64,000 bases of DNA, taken from the NCBI RefSeq assembly GCF_026157065.1, contig NZ_JANLGQ010000008.1, positions 50,697 to 114,696 of the forward strand, in the 5' to 3' direction. The translations under genes and the position numbers were made by a program. This DNA is from Enterococcus sp. HY326 (GTDB lineage: Bacteria; Bacillota; Bacilli; Lactobacillales; Enterococcaceae). A model generated the notes under the pieces. That model was given only the letters and a program-made list of their open reading frames with translations, did not search any database and was not told the DNA's origin. Below, piece after piece: positions 26,368 to 35,066 of the stretch; positions within the stretch are counted from its first letter, which is position 1; every line of letters begins with the position of its first letter.

Positions 26368-28215
26368 TTAAATCGTTTGTACATCTGCACGCAAGTATGC
26401 ACGAATCTTAAACTTAAGATTACTAAAGGCGTCGCCAGCCACACGAGTAACCTCTATTGTCACACCAGTTAGGACACCATACCATAACTTAGTAAAGTCG
26501 CCCACTACGGCAAAGCTTCCATCATTCTTAGCTCCTAAGTCATTTGGTACTTGTGTAGTTGTAAGTTTGTGTGTCAAGTTCTCATAACTCTTAGGTGCAT
26601 TTAAAGGTTGGCCGCTAACATCAGTCAAAGCGTCTAACTCTCCATAGGTTCGTGGTGAATAGATAACGCCGTTTGGTGTTCCGTTTGCTGACAAGATTGA
26701 AGTGACCGCTTTGCTAAACTCTTTATAATTTTCTAATGCTTTACCCACTACTTGTTTTTGAATACCATCACGATTATAAATCCCTTTTGGTTCTATCTCT
26801 GTTCCAGCACCCAACAACCCGACTCTGTCTAATTCTAACGCTAGTGCATTGACTATGCTTTGAGTAACAACTTGATCAATGTTTAATGCATCTTCTAACA
26901 ATTCAATGGTGATATCTGACATTCCCACCAATGTTTTTGCTTCAAACTTCACTGGCTCGAAGTCTGCGTCAGTCTGAATGATTGGCTCGCCTTCTTTTTT
27001 CCAGTGTGGTTTAATATCCCCTGTTTGTTTGGCAAAGACTAGGGTAGATGAAGTCATGGGAACTGTTCTAGCACCAGCGGTCATTAAGACTGATTGTGCA
27101 CGTACCATATTAATTAATTCGTTTGATAGTGGAGTTGGAATCAATACGCCGCCACTTCCGTCCCGATTGGCTGCGACTACCTGCTGTTCTTTTTCTGCCC
27201 CGTCCCTTTTACCAGTTGCCATGCCTTTTACTAGTTTGCCAATACTCATATCAGAAAATTCTTTTTGTTCATATCTACTTTGATTAGGTACGGTGATTTT
27301 TTGTTCAGGCGAAAGAACTTGTACTTTTTTTCCATCTTTGTAGAAATGTTGCTGCTGTTCTTTCACGTTTTCCATTTTTAACTTTTGTTCATCTTCTTCA
27401 TTCTTTTGTTCTAGTTTTCTGATTTCAGCCTGTTCAATCTTGCCTACCAATGAATTGTAAAATGGGTAGTCATTCAACAATTGTTCATGCGTGCAATCCT
27501 TATGCTCGTTGATAAATTCCTCTTGTTGTGCCTTCAAGTCTTCCAATCGATTTCCATTTAATTTGATTGTCATATTTTTTACCTCTTTCTTTTCTTCTAA
27601 TTTTATTGGATTATTTTTTAAAGCATTAATACATGTTGAATCGTTGAATTTTGCTACTAATTCAACTTGGTTTGTTACTTCATCACAAAAGCCATAATTC
27701 TTACATTCCTCAGCGCTAAGCCAAGTTTCATCATCAAGTAAGTCGATAAGTTTTTCTCTTGTGATTTTGCCGTTAGATTTGGATAGATATGCTTCAATTG
27801 AGCTTTCTCTAATCTTATCTAACGTATCAGCCATTTTTCTTAGCTCGTTAGAATTACCGTATGATAACGACGACATAGGGTTATGAATCATCATCATACT
27901 ATTTGAAGGCATGATGACCTTATCCCCAGCCATTGCGATTACAGTTGCAATACTACAAGCCACGCCATCAATGTAAACAGTAACCATAGCTTTATAATTT
28001 TTTAGCATGTTATATATCGCTACGCCACTAAAGACACTGCCGCCATAAGATTGCACCCTTACTTCAATTTCACTAACTAAAGGTATGGCTGCTAATTCAT
28101 TTCTAAAACTCAACGCACTAACATCACTTTCAGAATAATTTTCATCTGTGATATCACCATAAATATATATGGTAGCCTTGGTTCCACTTGTTTCTATTTG
28201 AAAATATTTTTCCAT
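26368..28215 (-). CDS. fused ClpP-like head protease and HK97-fold major capsid protein
   Basis: A 615-aa protein. Residues 1-205 form a ClpP-type prohead protease (RVQSYGGSVFSGVAIYNML; Ser in VACSIATVIAMAG; His in MMIHNPMSS). Residues 215-310 are a charged scaffold-like delta domain (KLEQKNEEDEQKL). Residues 330-615 are an HK97 capsid domain (VAANRDGSGGVLIPTPLSNELI, PHWKKEGEPI, GVIYSPRTYGEL, FAVVGDFTKLWYG). No portal, terminase or head-tail gene accompanies it. Phages normally encode protease and capsid separately or as a fusion inside a full head module, so a lone copy suggests capsid hijack or size redirection by a satellite. Confidence 0.85.
   Translation of the reverse strand: MEKYFQIETSGTKATIYIYGDITDENYSESDVSALSFRNELAAIPLVSEIEVRVQSYGGSVFSGVAIYNMLKNYKAMVTVYIDGVACSIATVIAMAGDKVIMPSNSMMMIHNPMSSLSYGNSNELRKMADTLDKIRESSIEAYLSKSNGKITREKLIDLLDDETWLSAEECKNYGFCDEVTNQVELVAKFNDSTCINALKNNPIKLEEKKEVKNMTIKLNGNRLEDLKAQQEEFINEHKDCTHEQLLNDYPFYNSLVGKIEQAEIRKLEQKNEEDEQKLKMENVKEQQQHFYKDGKKVQVLSPEQKITVPNQSRYEQKEFSDMSIGKLVKGMATGKRDGAEKEQQVVAANRDGSGGVLIPTPLSNELINMVRAQSVLMTAGARTVPMTSSTLVFAKQTGDIKPHWKKEGEPIIQTDADFEPVKFEAKTLVGMSDITIELLEDALNIDQVVTQSIVNALALELDRVGLLGAGTEIEPKGIYNRDGIQKQVVGKALENYKEFSKAVTSILSANGTPNGVIYSPRTYGELDALTDVSGQPLNAPKSYENLTHKLTTTQVPNDLGAKNDGSFAVVGDFTKLWYGVLTGVTIEVTRVAGDAFSNLKFKIRAYLRADVQTI
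27571..27587 (-). promoter_or_regulatory. internal ribosome-binding site and ATG inside the protease-capsid fusion
   Basis: AAAGAGGT, seven bases, then ATG at 27571-27573 in frame with the fusion, at exactly the protease/capsid junction (MTIKLNGNRLEDL). It would give a separate capsid protein of about 401 aa, the normal HK97-family length. Confidence 0.65.
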
Positions 28216-28423
28216 GTTACCCCTCTTTCCTATGATAGATTTTTATTAGATTTGGTTTTGCCCTTATCCTATTGATAATCCCACCCCTTTTTTTAGTATT
28301 GAATATACTACATAATCAATACTCCTTCTTATTCGTTCTATCCTATGCCACATAAGGCTTTAAGCTTCTTTTTTAAAAATCATTAAACTAGGAAAAAATA
28401 CAGTGTATCGTCATGGACTTTTT

Positions 28424-28694
28424 TGTCCAACACGGCTAAATCCACTCCTGTTAGTGTACCCCTGCTAGAAGGTCAATTTTTATGGACATGTTGGACACAC
28501 CACTATAAAAGCTGATATATCAAAGTTTACAGAGCAATAATTTTTATTTTATCTATTTTTTCGTTGGACACCCACTTGGACACTTTCCTTACCTGTCCAA
28601 ATAGGTGTCCAAGCGTTTTTTTTTATTAATACAATTTCCAAGCCTACAAAGCCCGATAAATCAACGTTTAAAGATACCTGTCCAAACTGTCCAA
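28424..28694. other. iteron-like replication origin of element A
   Basis: Eight copies of the 7-mer TTGGACA or its complement TGTCCAA occur at 28424, 28491, 28564, 28576, 28594, 28606, 28679 and 28688. The middle four form a symmetric dyad. A/T-rich DNA and the boxes TATATCAAAGTTTACAGAGC (28515) and ATAAATCAACGTTTA (about 28656) lie between. Adjacent to the end of the helicase gene, this is the expected place for a satellite origin. Confidence 0.7.
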
Positions 28695-28700
28695 TAATTA

Positions 28701-30107
28701 TCACCTAGATATAGGGGTATACTCATTTTTTAATTGCAGATGTTTGTACCTCCATAATCTAGTACCTTTTACACTCTGCTTAATCTTAATAATGCCCATT
28801 TTTTCAAGTTGCTTACTAAATCTTGGTTGTGATAATTCATGTAAGCTTTCTTGGTAACAGAATTTTTGATATTCCTCATAAATCATTTTTGAGGAGTCGC
28901 CATCATTTTTCGTAGTATCAAAAATACATTTTTCTTCAATAAACCGTAAGACGTGATTGGAATCTTTCAACCACTTTTCTTTTGCTTGTTTCATCTTGTC
29001 AGAAACGGTCAGCTCTTTACGGTCTAACGCTTCTTTAAACATACTTATGCAATAGGTGGCGAATAGTGGAATCTCTTTTTCAATCGCCTTTAAATCGTGT
29101 GCGGTTTTGAAGTCTTCATCTATTACACAATCAAAAGGAACAACGTATAACCGTCTTTCAAAGCCGTGTGTGAAGTCATTGAATGCTGGTAACTCGTTGG
29201 CTGAAAATATCAACTTCGCAAAGTTCACAAACATAAAATGGTCTTTCCCTTTAAACTCAGCAGATAAACGATCCCCACCAGTAAGAGCTTTGAGTAACCC
29301 TGTTGACTTGAGAAACTCTGAATCAACGTCCGCAAAGAGATTGGCTTCCTTCTGAAATAAATTCGCACTGGCAAACCTATTCTGCTTATTGCCTAAGTCT
29401 TGTAAGGTCATGTTGCTAACATTATCCGCCCCTAGTAGTTTCGTTAGAATTTCTAAGAAAGTAGATTTCCCGTTTTCCCCTGACCCTTGTAAAATGGTGA
29501 TGGTCTGAAAAGGGGCATAGCTCCGATAAAAGCAGTAGCCGATTATTTCCATTAAATACTTAGCGCTGTCACTATCACCAGTTAAGGCTCTCAACCATTC
29601 AATTGTCTTGATGGGCGTTTGCTTGGTGGCTAGATCAATAGAATAGTTGTGACTTTGCAAAATATAGTCCTTTGTATCATGGGGCTTTAAAACGCCTGTC
29701 TTGATGTTATACGTGCCATTTTTAAAATTTGCCAAGTATGGCTTACTACGATTGAACGGATTTTCTTTTAAGCTGGAATCAAATATTTTAATGAAGATAA
29801 ATTTCTTCGTCTCGCTTAATTTCTGCTGGCTCCACTTGCCAACGGACTCTAATTTTTTTGTGATATAGCCATCTAAAAAATCACTCAAACTATCTAAGCG
29901 CCAAGACCCGATTTTTTTATCGAATCTTGCGCCATAAGCTAATTCATTGGCTCGAATCATAGGAACTTCGTCTATGACTTCATAGCCTAATAATTGAGCG
30001 TTGACTTTCATAGTGCCGTTCTCGTCATAGTAAATCCATTTTGGTAGATTGCTTTTTTCTTCTTGGCGTTTCTTTTGAAGTTCCATTAAATCTACTATTT
30101 CACTCAA
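28701..30107 (-). CDS. D5/P4-type primase-helicase (SF3 ATPase)
   Basis: A 468-aa replication protein. Residues 20-170 carry the D5 N-terminal region (FKNGTYNIKTGVLKPHDTKDYILQ). The SF3 helicase core has Walker A GSGENGKSTFLEILTKLL and, after it, FADVDSEFL, a Walker B-like strand, then SANELPAF and FERRLYVVPF. It should unwind DNA at the neighbouring iterons. ATGA overlap with the upstream primase gene. Confidence 0.88.
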   Translation of the reverse strand: MSEIVDLMELQKKRQEEKSNLPKWIYYDENGTMKVNAQLLGYEVIDEVPMIRANELAYGARFDKKIGSWRLDSLSDFLDGYITKKLESVGKWSQQKLSETKKFIFIKIFDSSLKENPFNRSKPYLANFKNGTYNIKTGVLKPHDTKDYILQSHNYSIDLATKQTPIKTIEWLRALTGDSDSAKYLMEIIGYCFYRSYAPFQTITILQGSGENGKSTFLEILTKLLGADNVSNMTLQDLGNKQNRFASANLFQKEANLFADVDSEFLKSTGLLKALTGGDRLSAEFKGKDHFMFVNFAKLIFSANELPAFNDFTHGFERRLYVVPFDCVIDEDFKTAHDLKAIEKEIPLFATYCISMFKEALDRKELTVSDKMKQAKEKWLKDSNHVLRFIEEKCIFDTTKNDGDSSKMIYEEYQKFCYQESLHELSQPRFSKQLEKMGIIKIKQSVKGTRLWRYKHLQLKNEYTPISR

Positions 30108-30988
30108 TCGGCACCAAGCTCCTTCCTGGAAATTGAAAAGAAGGTTTCTTCCACTTCTTCTTCTGGTAGTGGTTCGTCAAAATATTGATTAGCTACTTTC
30201 ACCAATTCAAAGATAGCCGTAACATTTACCGCCCTTGCTAATAGCCCGCCCGTAATGGCTGCTATCCGATTGTTGCGGTTTCCCACTTCACCACCAGACA
30301 CCAGACTTTCAAACAGTTCTGTGGTGGCATTGCGGTAACGTGACCCACCTTTTTTAAACTGGTTCAGGTTCTTAACTGGTTTCCCCTTAGTTTGCGATAC
30401 AACCCAATTCTTAGCGGTTTCTAACGTCTGACTTAATCGGAATGGTGTTTCTACTTCGTGGATAATAACTTGCCCCTTGTGAACGTGTTGAGTAAAAACT
30501 GGTAGCAATTGAATCTGCGACCAAGTGCCATTGGATAAGTCCACATTCTTTAACACGCTTTTAAGCAGCTTTTCAGAGAAGAAACGGACTAACAGCTTAT
30601 AATCTGCTTCCTTTACAGCACCATCTAGCGGAATAACTAACCGATAGCGGACACCTTTCAACCCGTGGCTGATAGTCGGGTAAAGGACATAAGAGACATC
30701 ACTTAATAATTTACGGATCGTTTGAATTAAAGTTTCTTCTGATACACTCACATCATCTAAATCTAAAATTAGACAATCCCGATAAACTAAGTTCTCATTC
30801 TTACGGACGAGTGCCGACATCTTACCAGCAATAAACCCATCTACGCCCATTGTTTTTAATTTCTTTTGTTCTTCTGGTGCATCAGGTACTTGTACTGTAA
30901 TTGGTTGATAGTCCTTGAAAAACTCAATCACCTTTTTTTGAGTAGGTTCTTCCATAATAGACGGAATAACTTTTCCTTTATAAATCAT
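30104..30988 (-). CDS. primase-polymerase-like protein of element A
   Basis: A 294-aa protein with an acidic pair in CLILDLDDVSVS followed by YVLYPTISHGLKGVRYRLVIPL, the pattern of satellite/phage primases of the AEP type, and a helical C-terminal PriCT-like part (NRNNRIAAITGGLLARAVN). It should prime replication together with the helicase it overlaps by ATGA. Confidence 0.75.
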   Translation of the reverse strand: MIYKGKVIPSIMEEPTQKKVIEFFKDYQPITVQVPDAPEEQKKLKTMGVDGFIAGKMSALVRKNENLVYRDCLILDLDDVSVSEETLIQTIRKLLSDVSYVLYPTISHGLKGVRYRLVIPLDGAVKEADYKLLVRFFSEKLLKSVLKNVDLSNGTWSQIQLLPVFTQHVHKGQVIIHEVETPFRLSQTLETAKNWVVSQTKGKPVKNLNQFKKGGSRYRNATTELFESLVSGGEVGNRNNRIAAITGGLLARAVNVTAIFELVKVANQYFDEPLPEEEVEETFFSISRKELGAD

Positions 30989-31188
30989 TTAACCACCGCC
31001 TCACTCTCGATAATATTCGCTAGTCTGTTTAAAAATCCTTTGACAGCTGGAGTATCATTTTCTTGTACTTTATTCCGAATTGAATTTGCTAGAAGAATCT
31101 TCCCATCATCATCTAGTTGGATAGCACAAATTAATACTTCTCTAATTAATTCGGAAAGTTCACTGTTGAATAGTTTTTCAATATTCAT
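30985..31188 (-). CDS. small hypothetical protein of the element A replication operon
   Basis: About 67 aa, mostly helical and acidic; no motif recognised. Start is the ATG at 31186-31188, which overlaps the upstream stop by one base (TGATG); its own stop overlaps the primase start (ATGA). Coupled translation likely. Confidence 0.65.
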   Translation of the reverse strand: MNIEKLFNSELSELIREVLICAIQLDDDGKILLANSIRNKVQENDTPAVKGFLNRLANIIESEAVVK

Positions 31189-31364
31189 CAATCCAAACCC
31201 CCTACCAATTCAAGATTTTTCTCTACTACAATCGTGTTCCCTTGTTCGTTACGGCATAAGAAAATTCCTTCTTGAAGCTCCATTACAATCTCAACAAACG
31301 CCCCTGTAGTTAAATATTTTGACTTTATCACTCGGCAAAAATCACCTTTTTTAATTGTTTTCAT
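31188..31364 (-). CDS. 58-aa hypothetical protein with SH3-like look
   Basis: Begins at the ATG behind TAGGAGGAAAGACC and reads MKTIKKGDFCRVI, then TTGAFVEIVMELQEGIFLCR and TIVVEKNLELVGGLD. The G-D-x-x-x-V and hydrophobic strand spacing resembles a small beta-barrel. First gene of the tightly overlapping replication operon. Function unknown. Confidence 0.6.
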   Translation of the reverse strand: MKTIKKGDFCRVIKSKYLTTGAFVEIVMELQEGIFLCRNEQGNTIVVEKNLELVGGLD

Positions 31365-31492
31365 GGTCTTTCCTCCTAAAATTTGATATAATAGAGAAAA
31401 GAATAATAGGCATGAAACCCTATCGTGTAGCCATTTGCTGAACTCGCCAAAGTTTATACAGCAAAAGGCTTTTTTCTTTTCTCCATTTCATG
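31365..31492 (-). promoter_or_regulatory. upstream region of the element A replication operon
   Basis: Minus strand holds CTATTATATC as a possible -10 about 20 bp before the first ribosome-binding site, and an imperfect hairpin AGCCTTTTGCTG...CAGCAAATGGCT at about 31423-31466. Weak evidence. Confidence 0.35.
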
Positions 31493-31720
31493 TTATTCCT
31501 CTATAAATTCCACAAATTCTAACTTCTCAACTAACTGTTTAGCTGCCTGCAGTTCATCAATTGCAATCTGAATTTTTTCACTGCTAAGTTCAACAAGCTC
31601 GCCGTCTTGCATTATTGCTGAACTAAGGTCACCAGCTGCTTCGAGACACCCTTTTGCCGTTCCCATAATTGATTCCCATTTCGCCCACTCTTGATCATAC
31701 TTTTCTTCATTGATTTTCAT
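31493..31720 (-). CDS. small acidic hypothetical protein
   Basis: A 75-aa protein, almost entirely helical and acidic (pattern of E/L/Q heptads in the C-terminal half), behind GGGAGAAC. No family recognised. Typical early-region ORF of Gram-positive satellites. Confidence 0.6.
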   Translation of the reverse strand: MKINEEKYDQEWAKWESIMGTAKGCLEAAGDLSSAIMQDGELVELSSEKIQIAIDELQAAKQLVEKLEFVEFIEE

Positions 31721-31796
31721 TGTGATGTTCTCCCTTCAAATCCTTATGCAACTAATACTTGACTAACTGACTTCCACTTTTGCCCCCAGCAATTAA

Positions 31797-32069
31797 TTAA
31801 TTTTCAAATTGTGCCATCCATTCATCAACTTTTTTACGATTACAACGCTTCGTTTGGTTGATTACAGACACTGGAAAATCTAACTCTTTGATAAACTTAG
31901 ATAGGTTAGTCCGTGATACTTGTAGATAATCGCACGTCGTTTCTAAATCCATCCAATCGGGGACAGTACGTTTCTCAACTTCACACTGCATTGTCTCCGC
32001 CCATACACGACTAGCAACTTCTGTTAATTGCTGTTCGATTGTCGGCGATAAATCTACTTCTAATTTCAT
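31797..32069 (-). CDS. xis: excisionase-like HTH protein
   Basis: A 90-aa protein whose C-terminal half reads MDLETTCDYLQVSRTNLSKFIKELDFP and then RKKVDEWMAQF, the winged MerR/Xis-like HTH seen in many Gram-positive excisionases. Lies between the Cro-like gene and the early operon. Assignment by layout and motif only. Confidence 0.6.
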   Translation of the reverse strand: MKLEVDLSPTIEQQLTEVASRVWAETMQCEVEKRTVPDWMDLETTCDYLQVSRTNLSKFIKELDFPVSVINQTKRCNRKKVDEWMAQFEN

Positions 32070-32090
32070 TAAATCACCTCATTTCAGCAA

Positions 32091-32398
32091 AACATTTCCC
32101 AACTTAGTGATTAAAAAAAATTTCATCAATAGTTACGTTGGGATTAACTAATTTGAATTTTTCTTTCATTATTTCTTTCTCGGAGTCTTTAAAAGGAATA
32201 TTGCCTCGTTCTTTTTCAGAATAGGCTTGTCTCGATATATTCAAAATGGTAGCCATTTCCTTTTGCTTCATTCCTACCATAACACGATAGCCAGCAACTT
32301 TATTCATTAATATCACCTCGCTTTTACTTAAAAACATTTCCCAACTTGACTTTAGTATAAGCCCAATTTATAATGGTGTCAAGAACATTTCCCAACTT
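32091..32398. promoter_or_regulatory. three 15-bp operators between repressor and Cro-like genes
   Basis: AACATTTCCCAACTT is repeated exactly at 32091-32105, 32333-32347 and 32384-32398, all in the same orientation. Two copies lie between the divergent genes and one just past the Cro-like gene. They are probable sites for the CI-like and/or Cro-like regulators. Confidence 0.75.
32104..32307 (-). CDS. Cro-like HTH protein of element A
   Basis: About 67 aa; HTH reads MKQKEMATILNISRQAYSEKERG. ATG at 32305-32307 follows GAGGTGATATTA; longer upstream frame rejected. Divergent from the CI-like repressor and flanked by the 15-bp operators. Confidence 0.8.
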   Translation of the reverse strand: MNKVAGYRVMVGMKQKEMATILNISRQAYSEKERGNIPFKDSEKEIMKEKFKLVNPNVTIDEIFFNH

Positions 32399-32420
32399 TT
32401 TTTTATTAAGGAGATTTTTT

Positions 32421-32933
32421 ATGAGTGATAAGCAAAATAATATAGCAATCGGAACACGAATTAAATCTATCAGAATTTCTCAAGGTTTAACTATGGAAGA
32501 TTTTGGGAAAAAATTTACCCCTAAAGCCACCAAAGGAACCGTTTCGAATTGGGAAAATGGAAACTATCTTCCTAACAATGAAAGACTAAAGCGTATTGCC
32601 GAAATTGGCAACGTTAGTATGGTTTACTTGCTTGAAGGCAAATATATGTTAAAAGATATTCATATGATGCCTAAAGAAGAACAAGAAAAATTAGCTCAAT
32701 CTAGAGGCTCCGCATTTGGAACTGATTCCGAAAACGAGTATTTTTTACAAATGGCCAAGAAGTTTTGTGATTCTGTTGACGATGATCATATTAAAAAAGA
32801 TTTGGCCTTATTGCTTAACGGATTAATTGAAATTAAAGAAGGTCTTATCCCAAAAAAACAACTTAAAAATGAACTAAGTAATTTATCATCTGAATTATCA
32901 AAGATTCCATTTAGAATTTCTGAACTAAAATAA
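32421..32933 (+). CDS. CI-like XRE repressor of element A
   Basis: About 170 aa; N-terminal HTH (IKSIRISQGLTMEDFGKKFTPKATKGTVSNWENG) and a helical C-terminal half. No LexA-like Ser/Lys peptidase is visible, so induction probably needs a helper-phage antirepressor rather than RecA. ATG behind AAGGAG. The integrase gene follows 37 bp later. Confidence 0.85.
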   Translation: MSDKQNNIAIGTRIKSIRISQGLTMEDFGKKFTPKATKGTVSNWENGNYLPNNERLKRIAEIGNVSMVYLLEGKYMLKDIHMMPKEEQEKLAQSRGSAFGTDSENEYFLQMAKKFCDSVDDDHIKKDLALLLNGLIEIKEGLIPKKQLKNELSNLSSELSKIPFRISELK

Positions 32934-32970
32934 CCCTCCACTTGCCCCCAGCAGTACAGGAGGAAATATC

Positions 32971-34122
32971 ATGGCGAAATTTGAACAATACAAAGATAAG
33001 AACAACAAAAGAAAATGGTTATTCACTGGATATATTGCTACTGATCCAATATCTGAAAAAAAGATTGTTACTACCCGCAAAGGTTTTGACACTAAAGCAG
33101 AAGCTAGCCTTGAATTTGATAAATTGAAGGCAAGTATTTTGAAAGGGTCTAAGAAGAAGCGTGCAATCACCTTTCAAGAACTTTACGCCGATTGGTTGGA
33201 ACAGCACCGTAAAAGTGTTAAGTCGTCCACCGTAGCCACTAACAGACGTTTTATTGAAGGACATGTACTTCCTAAATTTGGAAAATTAAAATTAGACCAA
33301 ATAACCGTCTCTTTTTGTCAAAAGTGTGTAAATGAATGGCACAGCAAATTTAAACAATATCATTATATAAGACGTGCTGCTGCACAAATAATGAGTTACG
33401 GTGTATCTATGGAACTTATGGAAAGTAACCCTATGAAAAAAACAATTCTCCCTCGTAAGAAGGAGGAAGAAAAGAAGCCGAATTTCTATAGTAAGGACGA
33501 ACTAAAAGAATTTATGGTGTATGTTGAAACGCTTGATAATTATAAGTATTATGCTTTCTTTCGTCTGCTAGCAATAACTGGTATGCGTAAATCAGAAGCG
33601 TTAGGGCTATATATTAAAGACCTAAACATATTTAATAAGACAATAACAATCGGCAAAACGATAGCAATTGATGAATATGGCCAAGTTATTTTGCAGACAC
33701 CTAAAACAAAAAATTCATACCGCACCATCAGCCTTGATGATGAAACGATACGGATTTTGAAAAAGTGGTTCAGTATTCAAAAAGAAGATTATTTTAAATT
33801 GGGTTATAACACATCGAAACCTAAACAGCTTATGTTTAGCAATATGAACAATGATTTGTATTATCCACAAGTTGTAAACGACTGGCTAGATTGGATTTAT
33901 GATAAATCCGAAAAAGAAGAATTAATTCTAAAAAGAATAAGTCCTCACGGTTTTCGTCATACTGCTTGCTCGCTTATGTTTGAATCTGGTGCAACGATTA
34001 ATGAAGTTCAAAAACGCTTAGGTCATAAAGACGTGAAAACTACCATGAATATTTATAGCCACGTTACACCGGAACAAGCAGAAAATACCAGTCAAAAATT
34101 AGCAAGCTATTTAGGTTTCTAA
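32971..34122 (+). CDS. int: integrase of element A (tyrosine recombinase)
   Basis: A 383-aa protein with an AP2-like arm-binding N-terminus (EQYKDKNNKRKWLFTGYIATDP), SAM-like domain and catalytic domain: Arg in ITGMRKSEALGLY, HGFRHTACSLM, LGHKDVK and Tyr in MNIYSHV. It inserts at the end of sufB. Closely related to the element B integrase along its length by eye. Stops 50 bp before the terminator/att block it restores. Confidence 0.93.
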   Translation: MAKFEQYKDKNNKRKWLFTGYIATDPISEKKIVTTRKGFDTKAEASLEFDKLKASILKGSKKKRAITFQELYADWLEQHRKSVKSSTVATNRRFIEGHVLPKFGKLKLDQITVSFCQKCVNEWHSKFKQYHYIRRAAAQIMSYGVSMELMESNPMKKTILPRKKEEEKKPNFYSKDELKEFMVYVETLDNYKYYAFFRLLAITGMRKSEALGLYIKDLNIFNKTITIGKTIAIDEYGQVILQTPKTKNSYRTISLDDETIRILKKWFSIQKEDYFKLGYNTSKPKQLMFSNMNNDLYYPQVVNDWLDWIYDKSEKEELILKRISPHGFRHTACSLMFESGATINEVQKRLGHKDVKTTMNIYSHVTPEQAENTSQKLASYLGF

Positions 34123-34145
34123 CAAATAGATAGTTTTCCAGATAG
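34122..34145 (+). repeat. arm-type repeat at the right end of element A
   Basis: ACAAATAGATAGTTTTCCAG then ATAG, starting on the last base of the integrase stop codon region; matches 25410-25432 at the other end. Confidence 0.7.
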
Positions 34146-34173
34146 TATTTATGAAACAGAAGGCAAATAAAAA

Positions 34174-34239
34174 GCCAAGAACGCTATAATATCAACGTTC
34201 TCAGCTTATAGTTAGGACTTATCCTACACTGCCTTCCAT
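34174..34239 (-). other. att junction between elements A and B (sufB-end mimic and terminator)
   Basis: Minus-strand codons 34219-34239 again read MEGSVG-stop, followed by hairpin 34174-34205 and T-run. The 17-mer CCTACACTGCCTTCCAT (34223-34239) is identical to the one at the present sufB end. Carried by element A. Confidence 0.85.
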
Positions 34240-34346
34240 ATTGGAATCGGCTTCTCAACTAGTGTCATTAACTATCAAACCAAGTTATTAAGAGTTCTTA
34301 TAGAAGTTTAAAGAATCAATATTTATCATTGATTGTCAAATTAGGA

Positions 34347-34367
34347 TGGTCAAAATCTGGTCAATTT
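34347..34367 (+). repeat. arm-type repeats at the left end of element B
   Basis: TGGTCAAAATCTGGTCAATT: two TGGTCAA units 11 bp apart. The right end has TGGTCAAAAGCTGGTCATTT in the same orientation. Confidence 0.7.
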
Positions 34368-34418
34368 AGATATGTTATTGGGAGCAACCCTGTCTTTATT
34401 TACTAAAGATAGGGATTT

Positions 34419-35066
34419 CTATTTCTTTAAAGATAATAGTTCACTAACTAACGCAGAAACATTTGTGCAAGGATTTTTTTTTGAACATGGACATCCACAA
34501 AAATCATTAAGTAATTTTTCCGAGTTACTTATTGCTATCTCAGTCTTATCAACTAAAAAATCAAAAATCCCTTCATCAGTTTTTGAATATCCTTTATACC
34601 CTTCTTTTTGTAAATACTTATCTAATTTTTCCTGATATTGTGCTCTAGTAATTGCAGATTGAAGATATTCAAAATGTAATAAATACCATAATTCAAATGA
34701 ATCATTAGACCATGCAACTTTATAACCTTTAGATTTTGCCGATTCAATAGCATTATCAAAATAATCTAACGGTATGTCATCTAAATCAAATAAAATCCAT
34801 ATATTTTCATAAATTTTAGGCGACTTTCTCAAATAGTTTTCAACGTCTTCTATCAACCTAAAATTACTTGTTCCTACTCCATGAATATCAAAAGATGGTA
34901 CATCTTCAATTGAAATTTTCCCATCAAGAGCTTCATACCCATCAATTAGCATTTCACTAAACTTGGTAAAATATATTACCTCTGTCTTCTTCCCTTCACT
35001 TCCTATGAAGTAACTTGCAGGTTCTCTTTTTTTCTTTTTTTTTTCTTTTTTTCCTATTTTAGCCAA
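34419..35066 (-). CDS. rloB: RloB-like protein, second gene of an AbiL/RloAB-type defence pair
   Basis: A 215-aa protein with a lysine-rich start, then YFIGSEGKKTEVIYFTKF, WILFDLDDIPLDYF and NDSFELWYLLHFEYLQ, the RloB-family pattern related to TOPRIM-like nucleases (E, DxD and a later acidic residue). Likely effector that acts when its ATPase partner senses infection. Start is TTG directly after the ATPase TAA, with GAGGAT at good spacing, so the two are translationally coupled. Confidence 0.8.
   Translation of the reverse strand: MAKIGKKEKKKKKREPASYFIGSEGKKTEVIYFTKFSEMLIDGYEALDGKISIEDVPSFDIHGVGTSNFRLIEDVENYLRKSPKIYENIWILFDLDDIPLDYFDNAIESAKSKGYKVAWSNDSFELWYLLHFEYLQSAITRAQYQEKLDKYLQKEGYKGYSKTDEGIFDFLVDKTEIAISNSEKLLNDFCGCPCSKKNPCTNVSALVSELLSLKK

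Larger units (their letters stand above)
25305..34239. mobile_element. integrative element A, phage-satellite-like, ~8.9 kb
   Basis: Bounded by core CCTTCCAT at 25305-25312 and 34232-34239. Inner arm repeats ACAAATAGATAGTTTT lie at both ends (25410 and 34122), and inverted copies of TGCCCCCAGC lie near the ends (25441-25450 and 32943-32952, plus 31781-31790). Content from right to left: integrase, CI-like repressor, Cro-like, Xis-like, small ORFs, primase, helicase, iteron origin, protease-capsid fusion, one cargo-like gene. I find no terminase, portal, tail or lysis gene. This fits a small satellite rather than a prophage. Confidence 0.85.

Noticed and set aside
28424..28694. CRISPR array in the 28.4-28.7 kb repeats
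   Set aside because: The repeat unit is only 7 bp, in both orientations, with irregular spacing; iterons fit better.
34372..34635. Plus-strand frame opposite rloB
   Set aside because: Antisense shadow of rloB without ribosome-binding site.
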